Below the pieces are notes generated by a model that saw only the letters and a list, made by a program, of their open reading frames with translations, ran no database searches and was not told where the DNA came from. The translations under genes and the position numbers were made by a program. A stretch of DNA of 64,000 nucleotides from an uncultured Lachnospiraceae bacterium (lineage in GTDB: Bacteria; Bacillota; Clostridia; Lachnospirales; Lachnospiraceae): the NCBI GenBank assembly GCA_947566645.1, contig CANOKL010000009.1, positions 42,908-106,907 of the forward strand, written 5' to 3'. Numbering within the stretch: the stretch's first letter is position 1; each line of letters begins with the position of its first letter. Positions 26,706-34,354 of this stretch are shown here, one piece after another.

Positions 26706-27986
26706 ATGAAGAAGCAGCCATTTGTAACGAAGACACAGTTAGAAGAGATTGTAAAGGAGTATCCCACACCGTTCCATCTGTATGACGAGAAGGGAATCCG
26801 GGCAAATATAAAGGCACTGAAGGATGCATTTTCCTGGAATAAAGGATATAAAGAATATTTTGCAGTTAAGGCAACGCCGAATCCGTATCTGATCAATATA
26901 TTAAGGGAGTACGGCTGCGGCTGTGACTGCTCTTCTTATACGGAGCTTATGCTGTCAGATGCCATCGGAGCCAGGGGGGAGGATATTATGTTTTCCTCGA
27001 ATGACACTCCGGCGGAGGAATATGAGTATGCTGAGAAGCTGGGTGCCATCATTAATCTGGATGACATTACACATATTGATTTTCTGGAGGAAACCATCGG
27101 GTATATTCCGAAGACGGTCAGCTGCCGGTATAACCCAGGCGGATTGTTTAAAATCAGTAATGATATTATGGATAATCCGGGAGATTCAAAATACGGCATG
27201 ACAACGGAGCAGCTTTTTGATGCTTTCCGGATTCTGAAGGAGAAGGGGGCAGAGGAGTTCGGTATTCACGCATTTCTTGCAAGCAATACCGTAACGAATG
27301 AATATTACCCTATGCTTGCAAAAGTTCTGTTTGAGGTGGCCGTAAAGCTTCAGAAGGAAACAGGGGTTCATATAAAGTTCATTAACTTGTCCGGAGGAAT
27401 CGGGATTCCTTACACGCCGGACCAGGAGCCAAATGATATCCGGATTATTGGCGACGGGGTACGCAGGGTGTATGAAGAGGTTCTTGTACCGGCAGGCATG
27501 GGGGATGTGGCTATCTATACTGAGCTGGGACGGTTCATGATGGGACCGTTCGGATGCCTGGTAACAAAAGCAATTCATGAGAAACACACACATAAGGAAT
27601 ATATCGGCGTGGATGCCTGTGCAGTAAACCTGATGCGGCCTGCCATGTATGGGGCTTATCATCATATTACCGTAATGGGCAAGGAAGAATTACCCTGTGA
27701 CCATAAGTACGATGTGACCGGATCCCTGTGCGAGAACAATGACAAGTTTGCCATTGACCGGATGCTCCCGAAGGTGGATATGGGCGATCTCCTGGTAATT
27801 CATGATACCGGGGCGCACGGATTTGCCATGGGATATAATTATAATGGAAAACTGAAATCAGCAGAGGTTCTTCTGAAGGAAGATGGAAGTGCGCAGCTGA
27901 TCCGCCGGGCAGAGACACCAGCAGATTACTTTGCAACCTTTGACTGCTTTGACATCGGAGAGAAATTAGTTAGGAAAAAGCGTTGA
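26706..27986 (+). CDS. lysA: Diaminopimelate decarboxylase
   Basis: A 426-residue PLP enzyme of the alanine-racemase/ODC fold III group converting meso-diaminopimelate to lysine. Lys55 in YFAVKATPNP is the PLP-binding lysine; the glycine-rich FINLSGGIGIP loop, the ELGRFMMGP segment and the GSLCENNDKFA motif holding the catalytic Cys from the partner subunit are present, as is the late GAHGFAMGYNYN segment. The start at 26706 follows AGGAGGAG at good spacing; an ATG nine codons earlier overlaps the regulator gene. This is the divergent LysA subtype seen in gut Clostridia. Confidence 0.92.
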   Translation: MKKQPFVTKTQLEEIVKEYPTPFHLYDEKGIRANIKALKDAFSWNKGYKEYFAVKATPNPYLINILREYGCGCDCSSYTELMLSDAIGARGEDIMFSSNDTPAEEYEYAEKLGAIINLDDITHIDFLEETIGYIPKTVSCRYNPGGLFKISNDIMDNPGDSKYGMTTEQLFDAFRILKEKGAEEFGIHAFLASNTVTNEYYPMLAKVLFEVAVKLQKETGVHIKFINLSGGIGIPYTPDQEPNDIRIIGDGVRRVYEEVLVPAGMGDVAIYTELGRFMMGPFGCLVTKAIHEKHTHKEYIGVDACAVNLMRPAMYGAYHHITVMGKEELPCDHKYDVTGSLCENNDKFAIDRMLPKVDMGDLLVIHDTGAHGFAMGYNYNGKLKSAEVLLKEDGSAQLIRRAETPADYFATFDCFDIGEKLVRKKR

Positions 27987-28044
27987 CTACAGATCACAGT
28001 GAAGTAAATGGTCAAGTAAAACGCGCGGCAATTGCCGGATGTTG

Positions 28045-28073
28045 TTGAAAATCCTGCTGAGGCATGGTAGAAT
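28045..28073 (+). promoter_or_regulatory. Promoter of the small holin-like toxin gene
   Basis: TTGAAA (28045-28050), 17-base spacer, TAGAAT (28068-28073). The predicted transcript starts near 28080, right where the 5' pairing sequence GGTTCTGCC begins. Confidence 0.75.
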
Positions 28074-28080
28074 AATTTTA

Positions 28081-28183
28081 GGTTCTGCCATTGATGGTAG
28101 GCGGTTAGCCCTCTCCGGAGGGACTGCGACCCTCCGTTTACATAGAAACCCGAAAGGGAATTTTGGAAAGGAGGGCTGAGCGG
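28081..28183 (+). promoter_or_regulatory. Structured leader of the toxin mRNA
   Basis: CGGTTAGCCC (28102-28111) is complementary to GGGCTAACCG (28339-28348) near the 3' end of the transcript, and CTGCC near the 5' end to GGCAG at 28355-28359. CCCTCC (28130-28135) can pair either with GGAGGG (28117-28122) in a local hairpin or with the GGAGGG that forms the ribosome site (28170-28175). Such switching between end-to-end pairing and ribosome-site hiding is typical of type I toxin mRNAs. Confidence 0.6.
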
Positions 28184-28288
28184 ATGTTGACTATTGAAGG
28201 ATTGATAGCAGTAATCAGCCTTGTGCTGACCGCGTTTGGTCTCGGATATGCCATCGGAAGCAAGGATAATCATAAAACGCAGAAATAG
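28184..28288 (+). CDS. Putative holin-like toxin, 34 residues (type I toxin-antitoxin family)
   Basis: ATG at 28184 to TAG 28286-28288, preceded by AAAGGAGGG. The product starts MLTIEGLIAVISLVLTAFGL: one membrane helix, a GYAIG turn and a short charged tail DNHKTQK. This is the pattern of the Firmicutes putative holin-like toxin family (TxpA/BsrG-like small membrane toxins), which are silenced by an antisense RNA. No convincing antisense promoter could be picked out by eye, so the antitoxin is not annotated. Strong promoter, long leader, long-range pairing and terminator all support a real expressed gene rather than a chance ORF. Confidence 0.75.
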   Translation: MLTIEGLIAVISLVLTAFGLGYAIGSKDNHKTQK

Positions 28289-28363
28289 CCGCCCCGGTCT
28301 GGAAAACTAGGCGGCTGTTTCTCGGTCAACTATAGTTCGGGCTAACCGTTTATCGGCAGTTCC

Positions 28364-28397
28364 AAAGGGTATCTGTTAGCAACAGATGCCCTTTTCT
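28364..28397 (+). terminator. Terminator of the toxin transcript
   Basis: AAAGGGTATCTGTT (28364-28377), loop AGC, AACAGATGCCCTTTT: a 14-bp stem with one wobble pair, followed by TTTTC. The A-rich left side would let it work in both directions. Confidence 0.8.
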
Positions 28398-28492
28398 ACT
28401 TAAATAATATCTTACTTCATCAGAAAAGTCAATGTGTTTAAAAAATGTCAACTAATAGATATAAAGTTTGCCCCTTTTTGTTGGAAAGGAGT

Positions 28493-28529
28493 AAAAAAAC
28501 CCCTGTAAATCTTTAAATCTACAGAGGTT
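28493..28529 (-). terminator. Terminator of the tRNA-Leu transcript
   Basis: On the minus strand the sequence CCTCTGTAGATTT is followed by AAATTTACAGGGG-like pairing and then a T-run (plus-strand AAAAAACCCCTGTA and TACAGAGG). It lies just 3' of the tRNA. Confidence 0.7.
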
Positions 28530-28546
28530 CCGGCATTTTTATTCAA

Positions 28547-28629
28547 TGCGGATGGCGGGACTTGAACCCGCACGAAGTCACCCTCGTCAGATTTTGAGTC
28601 TGATGCGTCTGCCATTCCGCCACATCCGC
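28547..28629 (-). tRNA. tRNA-Leu (anticodon CAA)
   Basis: The minus strand folds as a class II tRNA of 83 bases. The acceptor stem is GCGGATG/CATCCGC, the D-arm GCGGAATGGCAGACGC, the anticodon stem TCAGA/TCTGA around loop CTCAAAA (anticodon CAA, reading UUG), a long variable arm CGAGGGTGACTTCG, and the T-arm GCGGGTTCAAGTCCCGC. The discriminator base is A, and CCA is not encoded. Confidence 0.97.
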
Positions 28630-28712
28630 ATATGTAGTGATCAGAACCGAAATTTATTATATCATAGTGTACCTGAAAATACAAGATTTATTTTTTGCTT
28701 TCTTTTTATTTA

Positions 28713-28741
28713 TTGACAATGCCATTTTATAGGAATATACT
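28713..28741 (+). promoter_or_regulatory. Promoter of the PucR-type regulator gene
   Basis: TTGACA (28713-28718), 17-base spacer, TATACT (28736-28741). Transcription from about 28748 excludes the upstream ATGs and fixes the start at 28785. Confidence 0.8.
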
Positions 28742-28784
28742 AAATTTTATCTATATGTGGCTTTATAAGAAAGAGGAAAAGGAT

Positions 28785-30470
28785 ATGGGATTTACGGTAA
28801 AGGATATGCTGGGGATGGAGATCTTCGGGGAGGCGGTTCTTCTTAGCGGTACAGAAGGTCTGGATAATGAGATCATGGGTGCAACGATCATAGAGGCCCC
28901 CGATATTGTCAAATTCATTAATGGCGGGGAAGTACTTCTGACCGGATTCTATGCGTTCCAGTCCTGCAGTATTGAGGAGTTTTATAAATACATAGATGAA
29001 TTATCGAAAAAGAAGGTCAGCGCGATCGCAGTAAAGCGGAAGCGTAACGTGGAGTATATAGAGGAAAAGCTTGAGATCATGCTGCAGTATGCCAAAAGGC
29101 ATGTGGTTCCTGTCTTCGAGGTTTCGTATGAGCTGTCCTTCCGGGAGATGCTGAAGCTGATTATGGAGAGGCTTTTTAGCGAGGAGGTGCGCCGTCTGAA
29201 ATATTTTAAGACAACCCATGATAATTTTACGGCGCTGTCCCTTTCTTTTAACTCTATGGAAAACGGGATTCAGAGAATCCTGGATGTGCTGGAGAAGCTG
29301 ATCGGCAATCCGGTGGCACTTTTTAACCAGAATATGGACTGCCTTGCCTCAACAGAGAAGACCGGGTACAGATTCCGGATTTCGGAGCAGGCAGAGGAAT
29401 ATCAGCCACAGTTCTATTCGAACTACACCTATCTGAGGCAGAAGGTGGTTCTTCCGGGAGAGGATCAGAAGGAATGTGATCAATACCTGGTAAGACTTAA
29501 GGTTATGTATAACCGGAAGATGTATCTTGTGATCACAGCCTCCAGAGATTCTTTTGGAGATATGGATGATATTGCTGTTGAGAATGCTGTGACAGCACTG
29601 AAGCAGGAGCTGTTCCGGCAGCATTCCATCGAGGAGTTGGAGGAGCGCTTCCAGAATGACAGCATGAATCGTATCCTGAGTGGAAAGCTTCATACCAGGC
29701 AGGAGATTGAAAGGGATATAAAACTCCTTGGCATTCCCATGGAGGCAGATTACCGCGTGCTTATAATGAAGCTTTGGAATGAAGGAGCAGGTGACTTTGA
29801 AAAGCTGAACGACGGATTCCATTATGTCAGCATACTGCGTGATGCGGTTGTCCGGGAGTTTGGAAATATCAGGATCCGGGATGACGTGGATAAGGTAGTG
29901 ATCATACAGCAGATCAGACAAGGGCAGAAGCAGGAGGAGTACCGCAGGGAGCTTAAGGATGCTGCGGACCGGATCCAGAAAAGAATTGTGAAAAAAAATA
30001 AATCACTGAAGGTGCTTGTCGGAGTGGGAAAAGAGGTTGCTGGAGTCATGAATCTGGCAGAGAGCTATAACGAAGCCGGAGATTCCCTGGAATTTATCGG
30101 CATACTTGGGGAAAAGAGCGGGGACAGTGCTTCCCAGATTATGTTTTTTACAGATATGGGGATCTTTAAGCTTTTGTGTAAGCTTGAGGATACCCAGGAG
30201 CTTTATGAATACATTCCGGAATCACTGCAGAAGCTTTTCCATTACAAGAAGCAGCAGAGGCAGGATCTGATTATGACACTCAATACTTACCTTGACCGGA
30301 ATCAGAATCTGACTAAAACAGCTCAGGAGCTTTTTATCCATTATAAGACAGCAGCTTACCGTATTGACCGGATTACAGAGATTACCGGAATTGATTTTGA
30401 TAATCCGAGCGAGGTTCTGGCAGTGCGGATTGGACTGATTGTACATAAAATGATAGAAAATGCACGGTAG
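28785..30470 (+). CDS. PucR-family transcriptional regulator
   Basis: 561 residues from the ATG at 28785 (AGAGGAAAAGGAT upstream). The N-terminal PucR-1 domain (FTVKDMLGMEIFGEAVLLSG, APDIVKFINGGEVLLTGFYA) is a ligand-sensing module, the middle is a GGDEF-like region (YRVLIMKLWNEG; VLVGVGKEVAGVMNLAESYN) and the C-terminus is the HTH_30 helix-turn-helix (LIMTLNTYLDRNQNLTKTAQ, ELFIHYKTAAYRIDRI). In Bacillus PucR senses purine breakdown products such as allantoin. The amidohydrolase, oxidoreductase and ETF genes that follow are the natural targets. Confidence 0.88.
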   Translation: MGFTVKDMLGMEIFGEAVLLSGTEGLDNEIMGATIIEAPDIVKFINGGEVLLTGFYAFQSCSIEEFYKYIDELSKKKVSAIAVKRKRNVEYIEEKLEIMLQYAKRHVVPVFEVSYELSFREMLKLIMERLFSEEVRRLKYFKTTHDNFTALSLSFNSMENGIQRILDVLEKLIGNPVALFNQNMDCLASTEKTGYRFRISEQAEEYQPQFYSNYTYLRQKVVLPGEDQKECDQYLVRLKVMYNRKMYLVITASRDSFGDMDDIAVENAVTALKQELFRQHSIEELEERFQNDSMNRILSGKLHTRQEIERDIKLLGIPMEADYRVLIMKLWNEGAGDFEKLNDGFHYVSILRDAVVREFGNIRIRDDVDKVVIIQQIRQGQKQEEYRRELKDAADRIQKRIVKKNKSLKVLVGVGKEVAGVMNLAESYNEAGDSLEFIGILGEKSGDSASQIMFFTDMGIFKLLCKLEDTQELYEYIPESLQKLFHYKKQQRQDLIMTLNTYLDRNQNLTKTAQELFIHYKTAAYRIDRITEITGIDFDNPSEVLAVRIGLIVHKMIENAR

Positions 30471-30567
30471 AAGAGAGTGATGCTCACGGTCGATGAAATC
30501 TGCCGTGAATATCGCGCCAGCCACAGCCGCCATGTGAATAGCTGCAGAAGAGATATCCTTACCACGA

Positions 30568-30613
30568 AGAGAGATTCCTTGTCCAATGTAGATAAAGAAT
30601 CTCTCTTTTTTTA
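30568..30613 (+). terminator. Terminator of the PucR-type gene
   Basis: AGAGAGATTC (30568-30577) and GAATCTCTCT (30597-30606) form a 10-bp stem followed by seven T residues. It separates the regulator from the catabolic genes, which therefore need their own promoter. Confidence 0.8.
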
Positions 30614-30698
30614 TCCTCTTTCACTGATGATAATTGTTAAAAAAATATCTATAATGTAAAACATAGATAAGATTTATACATATTATCGACAAAATCTA

Positions 30699-30747
30699 TA
30701 TAATATAACGATGACCGGTGGATAAAAAAGGAAAAGTATTGTATAAT
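30699..30747 (+). promoter_or_regulatory. Promoter region of the amidohydrolase gene
   Basis: Two TATAAT boxes are present, at 30699-30704 and 30742-30747. The second has TGGATA (30719-30724) at 17 bases and is the better candidate. The weak -35 boxes fit control by an activator such as the PucR-type protein. The rest of 30471-30810 shows no convincing gene. Confidence 0.5.
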
Positions 30748-30810
30748 ATGTGTAGAGGATCGTGCGTAGTTGCGAAGATTGATGTGTATGAAGGGAGGAA
30801 GCACAGGTAC

Positions 30811-32046
30811 ATGAAGGCAAACGGAAAAAGAGTGGTTTCAAGGCTGAATGAGATCTATCAGTGTGGAAAGAAGGAGGACGGCACCTATACGAGGATGGCA
30901 TTTTCTGATGAGGACGTAAAGGGAAGAAAGCTTTTTGCCTCCTGGGCAGAGGCTCTTGGGATGACGACAAGAGTAGATGAAGGCGGCAATCTGATTGCCC
31001 GTATGGAAGGCCAGGACAACAGCCTGCCGGCAATTCTGATGGGATCCCATCTGGACACAGTTCCGGACGGCGGAAAGTATGACGGGGTTCTTGGATGTGT
31101 AGGTGGTCTTGAGGTATGTGAGACGTTTAGAGAGGAAGGATATGTTCCGAAGCATCCCGTAGAGGTGATTGTATTTACTGATGAAGAGGGCTTCCGTTTT
31201 GGAAAGGGCCTTACTGGCAGCAGCGCAATCTGTGGACAGGATGCAGGAATCAGTGATTCGGAACTGGACATATACGGAGAAGAACGCGGAAAGGTTATGC
31301 AGTCCTATGGCATTACCAGTGAAGGTGTGAAAAACGCGGCAAAGGATCCGGCTTCCGTACACTGCTTTGTGGAACTCCATGTGGAACAGGGAGCAAGACT
31401 ATACAGGACGAATACTTCAGTTGGAGTAGTATCTTCGATTGCAGGTGTGAACCGTTATGATGTGACTGTTACCGGCGAGGCAAACCATGCCGGGAGTACT
31501 GCCATGGCAGACCGTAAGGACGCACTTGTAGCAGCAGCAGGATTTATTAATAAAATACCAGAGGTTACAACAGAACACGGCAATGAATTTACCGTTGCAA
31601 CTGTAGGCACGATAAAGGTAACGCCGCATTCTGTCAATGTAATTCCAGGCACCTGCACCTTCAGCCTGGAAATCAGAGACACAGACGCCCAGATTATGTC
31701 TCTGGTTGAACAAAAACTGCAGGAGACCCTTGGGGACATCTGTGAGAAATATGGAGTTTCCTATACATTTGTCCCCACATCCTTCCATGACCCGGCTCCT
31801 ATGTCTGACTGGGTAAAGGAAAACGTAGAGCAGGCAGTAAAGGAACTTGGCATTGACTACAGCATCATACCAAGCGGGGCGTTCCATGATTCCCTGATTA
31901 TGACAAGTGTATTTCCGACAGCAATGATCTTTGTTCCCAGTGAAAAGGGAATCAGTCATTCCAGATATGAGTACACGAAGGATGAAGATATTGAAAACGG
32001 CTGCAATGTCCTGCTTCAGACCATCTTAAATGTAGATAAAATGTAA
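30811..32046 (+). CDS. M20-family amidohydrolase (N-carbamoyl-L-amino-acid hydrolase / allantoate amidohydrolase type)
   Basis: About 411 residues from the ATG at 30811, with AAGGGAGGAAG upstream; ATGs further left precede or overlap the likely promoter. The binuclear metal motifs of the hydantoinase/carbamoylase branch of M20 are complete: MGSHLDTVPDGGKYDGVLG, TDEEGFRFGKGLTGS, VELHVEQGARLY, and the dimerisation segment TGEANHAGSTAMADRKDA. It should hydrolyse an N-carbamoyl or ureido group, releasing CO2, ammonia and an amine or amino acid. Which substrate is used (carbamoyl amino acid, carbamoylsarcosine or allantoate) cannot be decided from sequence. Confidence 0.87.
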   Translation: MKANGKRVVSRLNEIYQCGKKEDGTYTRMAFSDEDVKGRKLFASWAEALGMTTRVDEGGNLIARMEGQDNSLPAILMGSHLDTVPDGGKYDGVLGCVGGLEVCETFREEGYVPKHPVEVIVFTDEEGFRFGKGLTGSSAICGQDAGISDSELDIYGEERGKVMQSYGITSEGVKNAAKDPASVHCFVELHVEQGARLYRTNTSVGVVSSIAGVNRYDVTVTGEANHAGSTAMADRKDALVAAAGFINKIPEVTTEHGNEFTVATVGTIKVTPHSVNVIPGTCTFSLEIRDTDAQIMSLVEQKLQETLGDICEKYGVSYTFVPTSFHDPAPMSDWVKENVEQAVKELGIDYSIIPSGAFHDSLIMTSVFPTAMIFVPSEKGISHSRYEYTKDEDIENGCNVLLQTILNVDKM

Positions 32047-32157
32047 CAAAAAACCAGACCGTTACGATTATATATGTAGATAACATGACAAGTTCATGTT
32101 AAAAATCACCTGATAAAAGGGTGATAAAAAAACAAAAAAAGAAAGGTAGGTAACACT

Positions 32158-33318
32158 ATGGCAAAGAAAAAAATCGGTATCATTGGCGGAGGTATCTCCG
32201 GAACAGCGCTCGGCTATCATTTAAGCCTGTATGACGGCGAAGCTGAAGTAATTGTATTTGAGAAGGATACAATCGGGGGAGCATCCACGGCAAAATCTGC
32301 AGGTACAGTTTGTCTGTTTGACGATTCTCTTAAGAACAGATACTGGGATGTAAGACTTTATGGTTTCGAGTCTTATCTGAAGATGGAAGAGGAAGAGAAG
32401 GGCTCAGCAGGATTTGATAAGACCGGAACGCTGGTAGTTGCTACGAATGAGGAAGTTGAGAAGGTTATTAAGACCGGTATTGCACTCGCAAAAGCAGCAG
32501 GCTACACAGGAGAATACATTACAGACAAAGACCGCATCAAAGAGATCCTTCCGGATATCTCCACGGACAATATTCTTGGTGCAGGCTACACGGCTGATGA
32601 CGGATATTTTGACGGAACCATGATTTCTAACACTTATGCAAAGAAGTTCCAGAAGAACGGCGGCGTTGTGAAGACTGGCGTTAAGGTTACAGAGGTTGTT
32701 GTAGAAGATAATAAGGTAAAGGGTCTGAAGACAGACGATGGTGCAGAATATGAGTTTGACGTAGTTGTTGACTGTACAGGACCATGGAGCAAATTCACGG
32801 GCGAGATGGTAGGCCTTGATGTACCGATCTGGCATACAAAGGCAGAAGCTTTCTTCTTATGTCCTCCGGGAAAGAAGTTAGACTATACCTTCCCGGTTCT
32901 GAAATATCCTGAGTTCTACGGACTGAGGGCAGGAGATAACATCTTTATCTGCAAGTCTCATCTCTCCATGGATCTGAGCAATCCGATGCATGCAGGACAG
33001 TGGGATCCGGATAAATTACCGGCAACAGGCGGAACAGATGATTACTTCATCGACTTCCTTCTTGACCAGCTTGAGGCAAAGGTTCCTGGAATCGTAGACA
33101 GCGGTCTCGTATCCTCCTGGTTATCCTACCGTGCAGAGCCAAAGGATTTCTGGCCGATCTTAGGTGAGACACCGGTTGAAGGCTATATGCTCTCCACAGG
33201 ATTTGGTGGAAATGGTGTAATTGAGGCACCTGCTGCAACTCGTGACCTTGCAAAATTAATTATGCGCGGCGAGAGCACACCGCTTCTGGAGAACTGGGCA
33301 TTTAAGCGTCTCCTGTAG
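32158..33318 (+). CDS. FAD-dependent amino-acid/amine oxidoreductase (DAO family)
   Basis: A 386-residue protein. The Rossmann motif IGIIGGGISGTALGYHLS has GxGxxG at residues 10-15, then the acidic VFEKD, a GGASTAKSAG flavin loop, VVDCTGPWS before the second half, and LSTGFGGNGVIEAPAATRDLA at the C-terminus, as in glycine/sarcosine oxidase-like proteins. With EtfBA directly downstream in an anaerobe it probably passes electrons to ETF instead of oxygen. It is likely co-transcribed with the amidohydrolase, which could supply its amine substrate. Confidence 0.85.
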   Translation: MAKKKIGIIGGGISGTALGYHLSLYDGEAEVIVFEKDTIGGASTAKSAGTVCLFDDSLKNRYWDVRLYGFESYLKMEEEEKGSAGFDKTGTLVVATNEEVEKVIKTGIALAKAAGYTGEYITDKDRIKEILPDISTDNILGAGYTADDGYFDGTMISNTYAKKFQKNGGVVKTGVKVTEVVVEDNKVKGLKTDDGAEYEFDVVVDCTGPWSKFTGEMVGLDVPIWHTKAEAFFLCPPGKKLDYTFPVLKYPEFYGLRAGDNIFICKSHLSMDLSNPMHAGQWDPDKLPATGGTDDYFIDFLLDQLEAKVPGIVDSGLVSSWLSYRAEPKDFWPILGETPVEGYMLSTGFGGNGVIEAPAATRDLAKLIMRGESTPLLENWAFKRLL

Positions 33319-33358
33319 AAAGCACGGGCAGATGTAATTGATTCGTAACTACTCAGCA

Positions 33359-33423
33359 GGTCTTGTGCAGGGTCTGCCCCTGGCTAAGAGGGGGATTTAC
33401 TGCACAGACCGTAAGAAAATGAT
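33359..33423 (+). ncRNA. Structured leader copy 1: long hairpin followed by TAAGAAAATGAT
   Basis: GGTCTTGTGCAG (33359-33370) pairs with CTGCACAGACC with one bulged base, enclosing CCCC/GGGG as an inner stem. TAAGAAAATGAT follows at 33412-33423. An outer GTAACT/AGTTAC pairing (33345-33350 and 33426-33431) could close the whole unit. No ORF is present. Confidence 0.45.
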
Positions 33424-33448
33424 GCAGTTACAATTGATGATTGTTTAC

Positions 33449-33546
33449 GGATGCCAGGCCTTTGTGGTGGATGCAGAGGTCTGGTATGAGCAGTAGCATG
33501 ACTCATGAAGGCCTGCGCCTTTCCATGCAGGCCATAAGAAAATGAT
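33449..33546 (+). ncRNA. Structured leader copy 2 ahead of etfB, ending in TAAGAAAATGAT
   Basis: TGCCAGGCC pairs over nine positions with GGTCTGGTA (two wobbles), then GGCCTGC (33510-33516) pairs with GCAGGCC (33527-33533). The second perfect TAAGAAAATGAT (33535-33546) comes next and runs straight into AGGAGG, the ribosome site of etfB. The repeat of hairpin plus 12-mer at 123-base spacing suggests a regulatory or processing element. Confidence 0.45.
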
Positions 33547-33558
33547 TAGGAGGAAACC

Positions 33559-34350
33559 ATGAATATAGCAGTTCTTATTAAACAGGTTCCGGTTTCAAAT
33601 GATGTAACGGTAGATCCGGAGACACATGCACTCGTGCGTGCGAGCTCGGAGGGTATGATTAACCCGGCTGACCTGAACGCAATTGAAGAAGCTATGCTTC
33701 TTAAGGAGCAGACAGAAGGAAAAGTTGTTGTATTTACAATGGGACCACCGGATGCAGAGAAGGCTCTCAGGGATGCAATGGCTCTTGGATGCGATGAATC
33801 CTGTCTGATTACAGACCGGGCTGTTGCAGGAGGAGATACGGTTGCAACGGCTAAGGTACTGGCAGCAGCAATTAAGAAATATGGCGAGTTTGACCTTCTT
33901 GTAGGCGGAGCACTGTCTGCAGACGGCGCGACCGGCCAGGTTGGAGCCATGGTTGCAGAATGTCTTGATATTCCTCATGTTGTAGAAGCAGCAGGAGTAA
34001 AATATGATGCAGCCGATGGTGATAAGATTGTAGCAGTGAAGAAGTTCCACGATAAGAAATTAAGTATCAGATGTGCCCTTCCGGCTATGATATCCTTTAA
34101 TTTTGGCTGCAACGAGCCGCGTCTTGCAACTCTTCGTTCAAAGCGTGCAGCAAAGTCAAAGCCGCTTGTAACCTATACGAATGCGGATCTTGGACTTCCG
34201 CTTGATGAAGTAGGCATCGGAGGTTCACCGACAACAGTTGTAGATTCCTTCTCACCAAAGGCGGGAAGAAAGGCTCAGATGCTTGAGGGAACACCGGCAG
34301 AGCTTGCAAAGAAGTTGTATGACCTGATTGAAGAGGAGAAAGGAAAGTAG
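33559..34350 (+). CDS. etfB: Electron transfer flavoprotein beta subunit
   Basis: A 263-residue ETF beta subunit. Family features are MNIAVLIKQVPVSNDVTVDP at the start, NPADLNAIEEAMLLKE, VVFTMGPPDAEKALRDAMALG and the adenine-binding DLLVGGALSADGATGQVGAMVAE region. TAGGAGGAAACC gives a strong ribosome site. With EtfA it forms a soluble FAD heterodimer that accepts electrons from dehydrogenases; the adjacent FAD oxidoreductase is the expected donor. Whether this ETF bifurcates electrons cannot be judged from what is seen. Confidence 0.94.
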   Translation: MNIAVLIKQVPVSNDVTVDPETHALVRASSEGMINPADLNAIEEAMLLKEQTEGKVVVFTMGPPDAEKALRDAMALGCDESCLITDRAVAGGDTVATAKVLAAAIKKYGEFDLLVGGALSADGATGQVGAMVAECLDIPHVVEAAGVKYDAADGDKIVAVKKFHDKKLSIRCALPAMISFNFGCNEPRLATLRSKRAAKSKPLVTYTNADLGLPLDEVGIGGSPTTVVDSFSPKAGRKAQMLEGTPAELAKKLYDLIEEEKGK

Positions 34351-34354
34351 ATCA

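Noticed and set aside
28448..28684. Open frame on the minus strand across the tRNA-Leu region
   Set aside because: It runs straight through the tRNA and its terminator; its apparent protein text is a translation of tRNA sequence, with no ribosome site.
30477..30659. Short open frame after the PucR-type gene, and a readable minus-strand frame in the same place
   Set aside because: It overlaps a clear terminator, has no ribosome site and matches nothing I recognise on either strand.
32082..32124. Two small hairpins before the FAD oxidoreductase gene, considered as a riboswitch
   Set aside because: The stems are only six to seven pairs, AT-rich and separate, with no conserved core of a known riboswitch.
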